DNA of 7,136 bases, taken from NCBI GenBank assembly GCA_003135035.1, contig PLDE01000169.1:11188-18323 (forward strand), in the 5' to 3' direction. A model generated the notes under the pieces. The model worked only from the letters and a program-made list of their open reading frames with translations. It made no database searches and was not told where the DNA came from. Made by a program: the position numbers and the translations under genes. Source of the stretch: Candidatus Dormiibacterota bacterium (GTDB lineage Bacteria > Chloroflexota > Dormibacteria > Aeolococcales > Bog-877). Of this stretch, positions 5,935 to 7,136 are shown piece after piece. Position 1 is the stretch's first letter; each line of letters begins with the position of its first letter.

Positions 5935-6741
5935 ATGACCAGCTGGCGCACCGCCATGGCAAGCGCCGCCGTCGTGTTCACCACAGCCGGATTGTTGGTC
6001 GGCTGTGCACGCGCCAACCCGACGCCGCATCCCAGCTCGCCTTCGAGCCCTACCACCAAGGCCAGCCCGTCAGAGTCTCCCAGTCCCGCCAACGTCACCC
6101 TGATCCTTTCCGTGACCCGCCTGCCGACCACCTACGGGGTTCCGGGCGCGCCCACCTCCTATCCGGCCACAGTTCGCGTCTTGGTACCGGCGTCGTCATC
6201 GGGCCAGCTCGCCGCCTATGGCGTGGGGGGCACAGTGGTGCTGGGACCCTCCGGATGGACTGGCAGTGGCCAGGTGGGAGCGGATGGCGGCGTGGCCCTC
6301 ACTCTGGTACCCGCTGGCACATCCCCCTATCCCGGGGAGGAGCTGGTTTTCCAGTTCGATGGTGCGTGCGTCGGCTGCACTTGGGACGATGCCAGCGCCT
6401 ACTTCCCGGCCGTTGCTGCGGCGCTGCCCTCCGCGGGAACCGGACCGGCCAGCTCGCCTCCCCCCGACCTGCAGTCGGTGAGTTTGGGCACGGGTCTGGT
6501 TGGCTACAGCCTCCCGGCTACTGACGCGAAGCTTCAGCCGAACGGGGTCGCCTACACCAACTTACCCGCCTCGACTGCCTCGCCTGTCTTCGAGAACCTC
6601 GAGATCACCCTCCCCAGCAGCCAGCATCCTCTGGCCACGGTGATCCTCAACGCTCTGGTCGCCAACGAGGACCGCTATCTCTGTCCCAGCGGGTCGGCGG
6701 CCTCGACGACCTCCTTGGTCCTGACCACCGGCTCCTGCTAG
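5935..6741 (+). CDS. Predicted lipoprotein of uncertain family
   Basis: A 268-residue exported protein. It has Arg5, a hydrophobic stretch at about 9-22, lipobox LVGC with Cys24, then a Ser/Pro/Thr-rich tether (about 28-52), and a globular part from about 53. I recognise no enzyme. Several short blocks recall a group of hypothetical exported actinobacterial proteins, possibly the one called DUF4850: LPTTYGVPG (63-71), VVLGPSGWTGSGQVGADG (101-118), CVGCTWDDASAYFPA (145-159), PNGVAYTNLP (202-211) and LEITLPSSQHPLATVILN (222-239). In that group I remember extra cysteines at the GW and TLP blocks that are missing here. Cys145, Cys148, Cys250 and the terminal Cys268 remain and could form disulfides. 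A longer upstream open frame (from 5668) overlaps the CMD gene and would bury the signal peptide, so ATG 5935 is preferred. Export is well supported; family and function are not. Confidence 0.75.
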   Translation: MTSWRTAMASAAVVFTTAGLLVGCARANPTPHPSSPSSPTTKASPSESPSPANVTLILSVTRLPTTYGVPGAPTSYPATVRVLVPASSSGQLAAYGVGGTVVLGPSGWTGSGQVGADGGVALTLVPAGTSPYPGEELVFQFDGACVGCTWDDASAYFPAVAAALPSAGTGPASSPPPDLQSVSLGTGLVGYSLPATDAKLQPNGVAYTNLPASTASPVFENLEITLPSSQHPLATVILNALVANEDRYLCPSGSAASTTSLVLTTGSC

Positions 6742-6745
6742 GGAG

Positions 6746-6764
6746 TCGGCGATGATCTCGCCGA
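6746..6764. terminator. Symmetric hairpin between convergent genes
   Basis: A perfect 7-base stem TCGGCGA (6746-6752) and TCGCCGA (6758-6764) with loop TGATC sits in the 24-base gap between the lipoprotein stop and the EAL gene stop. It reads the same from both sides, which suits a shared bidirectional terminator, but neither strand has a U-rich tail. Confidence 0.45.
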
Positions 6765-6765
6765 T

Positions 6766-7136
6766 CTAGGCAGAGAGCTGCTGGGCCGGCTGGGGCCGGT
6801 CATCGTCGGGCCGGAGCGTTCGTCCCAGGAGGCGACGGATGACGCTGGCCGGGCCCGGTCGAGCGAAGAGGAACCCCTGCAGTTCCTCACAGCCGTCCTC
6901 GGTGAGGAGGTCAGCCTGGGCCTGGGTCTCGACTCCCTCGGCGACCACCTTCAGGCCCAGGCCGTGAGCCAGAGCCAGGGTCGCGGCGACGATGGTGGTG
7001 TCCTCTGCTCGAGTACCGATTCCGCTCACGAAGGAGCGGTCGATCTTGAGGACCTGGAAGGGGAACCGTTGCAGCGCCGTCAGCGAGGAGTTGCCCGTCC
7101 CGAAGTCGTCGATTGCCAGGGTCACGCCCAGGTCGC
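6766..7136 (-). CDS. EAL-domain cyclic-di-GMP phosphodiesterase, C-terminal part, right-edge partial
   Basis: The gene enters from the right edge; about 123 residues are visible, covering the second half of an EAL domain, which hydrolyses cyclic-di-GMP to pGpG. Metal and catalytic residues in the visible part are intact: the two Asp of IDDFGTG (codons near 7111-7094), Lys of LKIDRSFV and Glu of VVAEGVET. GCEELQGFLFARP closes the domain. The position after DDFGTG is Asn where Tyr is usual. The EAL motif itself and the N-terminal half lie outside, so activity cannot be confirmed, nor whether a GGDEF, PAS or membrane part precedes. The frame is open through the edge, and DLG before GTG 7125 continues the conserved strand, so that GTG is not the start. 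A 25-residue Arg/Asp/Pro/Gln-rich tail follows the domain. Confidence 0.92.
   Translation of the reverse strand, partial: DLGVTLAIDDFGTGNSSLTALQRFPFQVLKIDRSFVSGIGTRAEDTTIVAATLALAHGLGLKVVAEGVETQAQADLLTEDGCEELQGFLFARPGPASVIRRLLGRTLRPDDDRPQPAQQLSA

Noticed and set aside
7123..7125. GTG as the start of the EAL protein
   Set aside because: The frame stays open to the window edge, and the codons before it (D-L-G) continue the conserved strand leading to IDDFGTG.

Overview
This is a 7.1 kb chromosomal-looking segment of high GC content (clearly above 60 percent), with GTG and TTG starts alongside ATG. Most genes have strong purine-rich ribosome binding sites, but two have none and instead carry a TAnnnT hexamer close to the start codon, as leaderless genes do. 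Together with PucR-type regulation, lipobox lipoproteins and a DHA2-type exporter, this suggests an actinobacterium or a related high-GC lineage such as Chloroflexota or Dormibacterota. The sequence alone does not settle which.

Layout, left to right. Positions 1-112 (minus) hold a fragment of an ArsR-type regulator that runs off the left edge and seems to have lost its DNA-binding half. About 410 bases without a convincing gene follow; they include a sharply AT-rich patch with nested inverted repeats. At 523-2301 (plus) is a complete 14-helix MFS exporter with a TTG start. It converges on a PucR-family regulator (2348-3649, minus), with GC-rich hairpins between them. Divergent from the regulator is a probable co-transcribed pair: a small lipoprotein with one Flg_new_2-like beta repeat (3723-4208) and a medium-chain dehydrogenase/reductase (4256-5296). 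The reductase converges on an AhpD-like CxxC protein of the carboxymuconolactone decarboxylase family (5350-5829, minus). Divergent from that is a second, larger lipoprotein (5935-6741, plus). The window ends with the C-terminal part of an EAL-domain cyclic-di-GMP phosphodiesterase (6766-7136, minus), separated from the lipoprotein by a symmetric hairpin.

How they may work together. The PucR-type protein is the natural candidate to control the divergent lipoprotein-reductase pair. The exporter, NAD(P)H-dependent reductase and AhpD-like protein could form a loose detoxification or redox-stress neighbourhood, but this is inferred from position only. I found no CRISPR array, insertion sequence, tRNA, rRNA or phage gene, and no convincing new multi-gene system. 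The points most worth a second look are the decayed regulator with its AT-rich neighbour region, the two leaderless-type promoters with identical spacing, the altered exporter motif C, the reductase that keeps only its structural zinc site, and the poorly recognised lipoprotein at 5935-6741.
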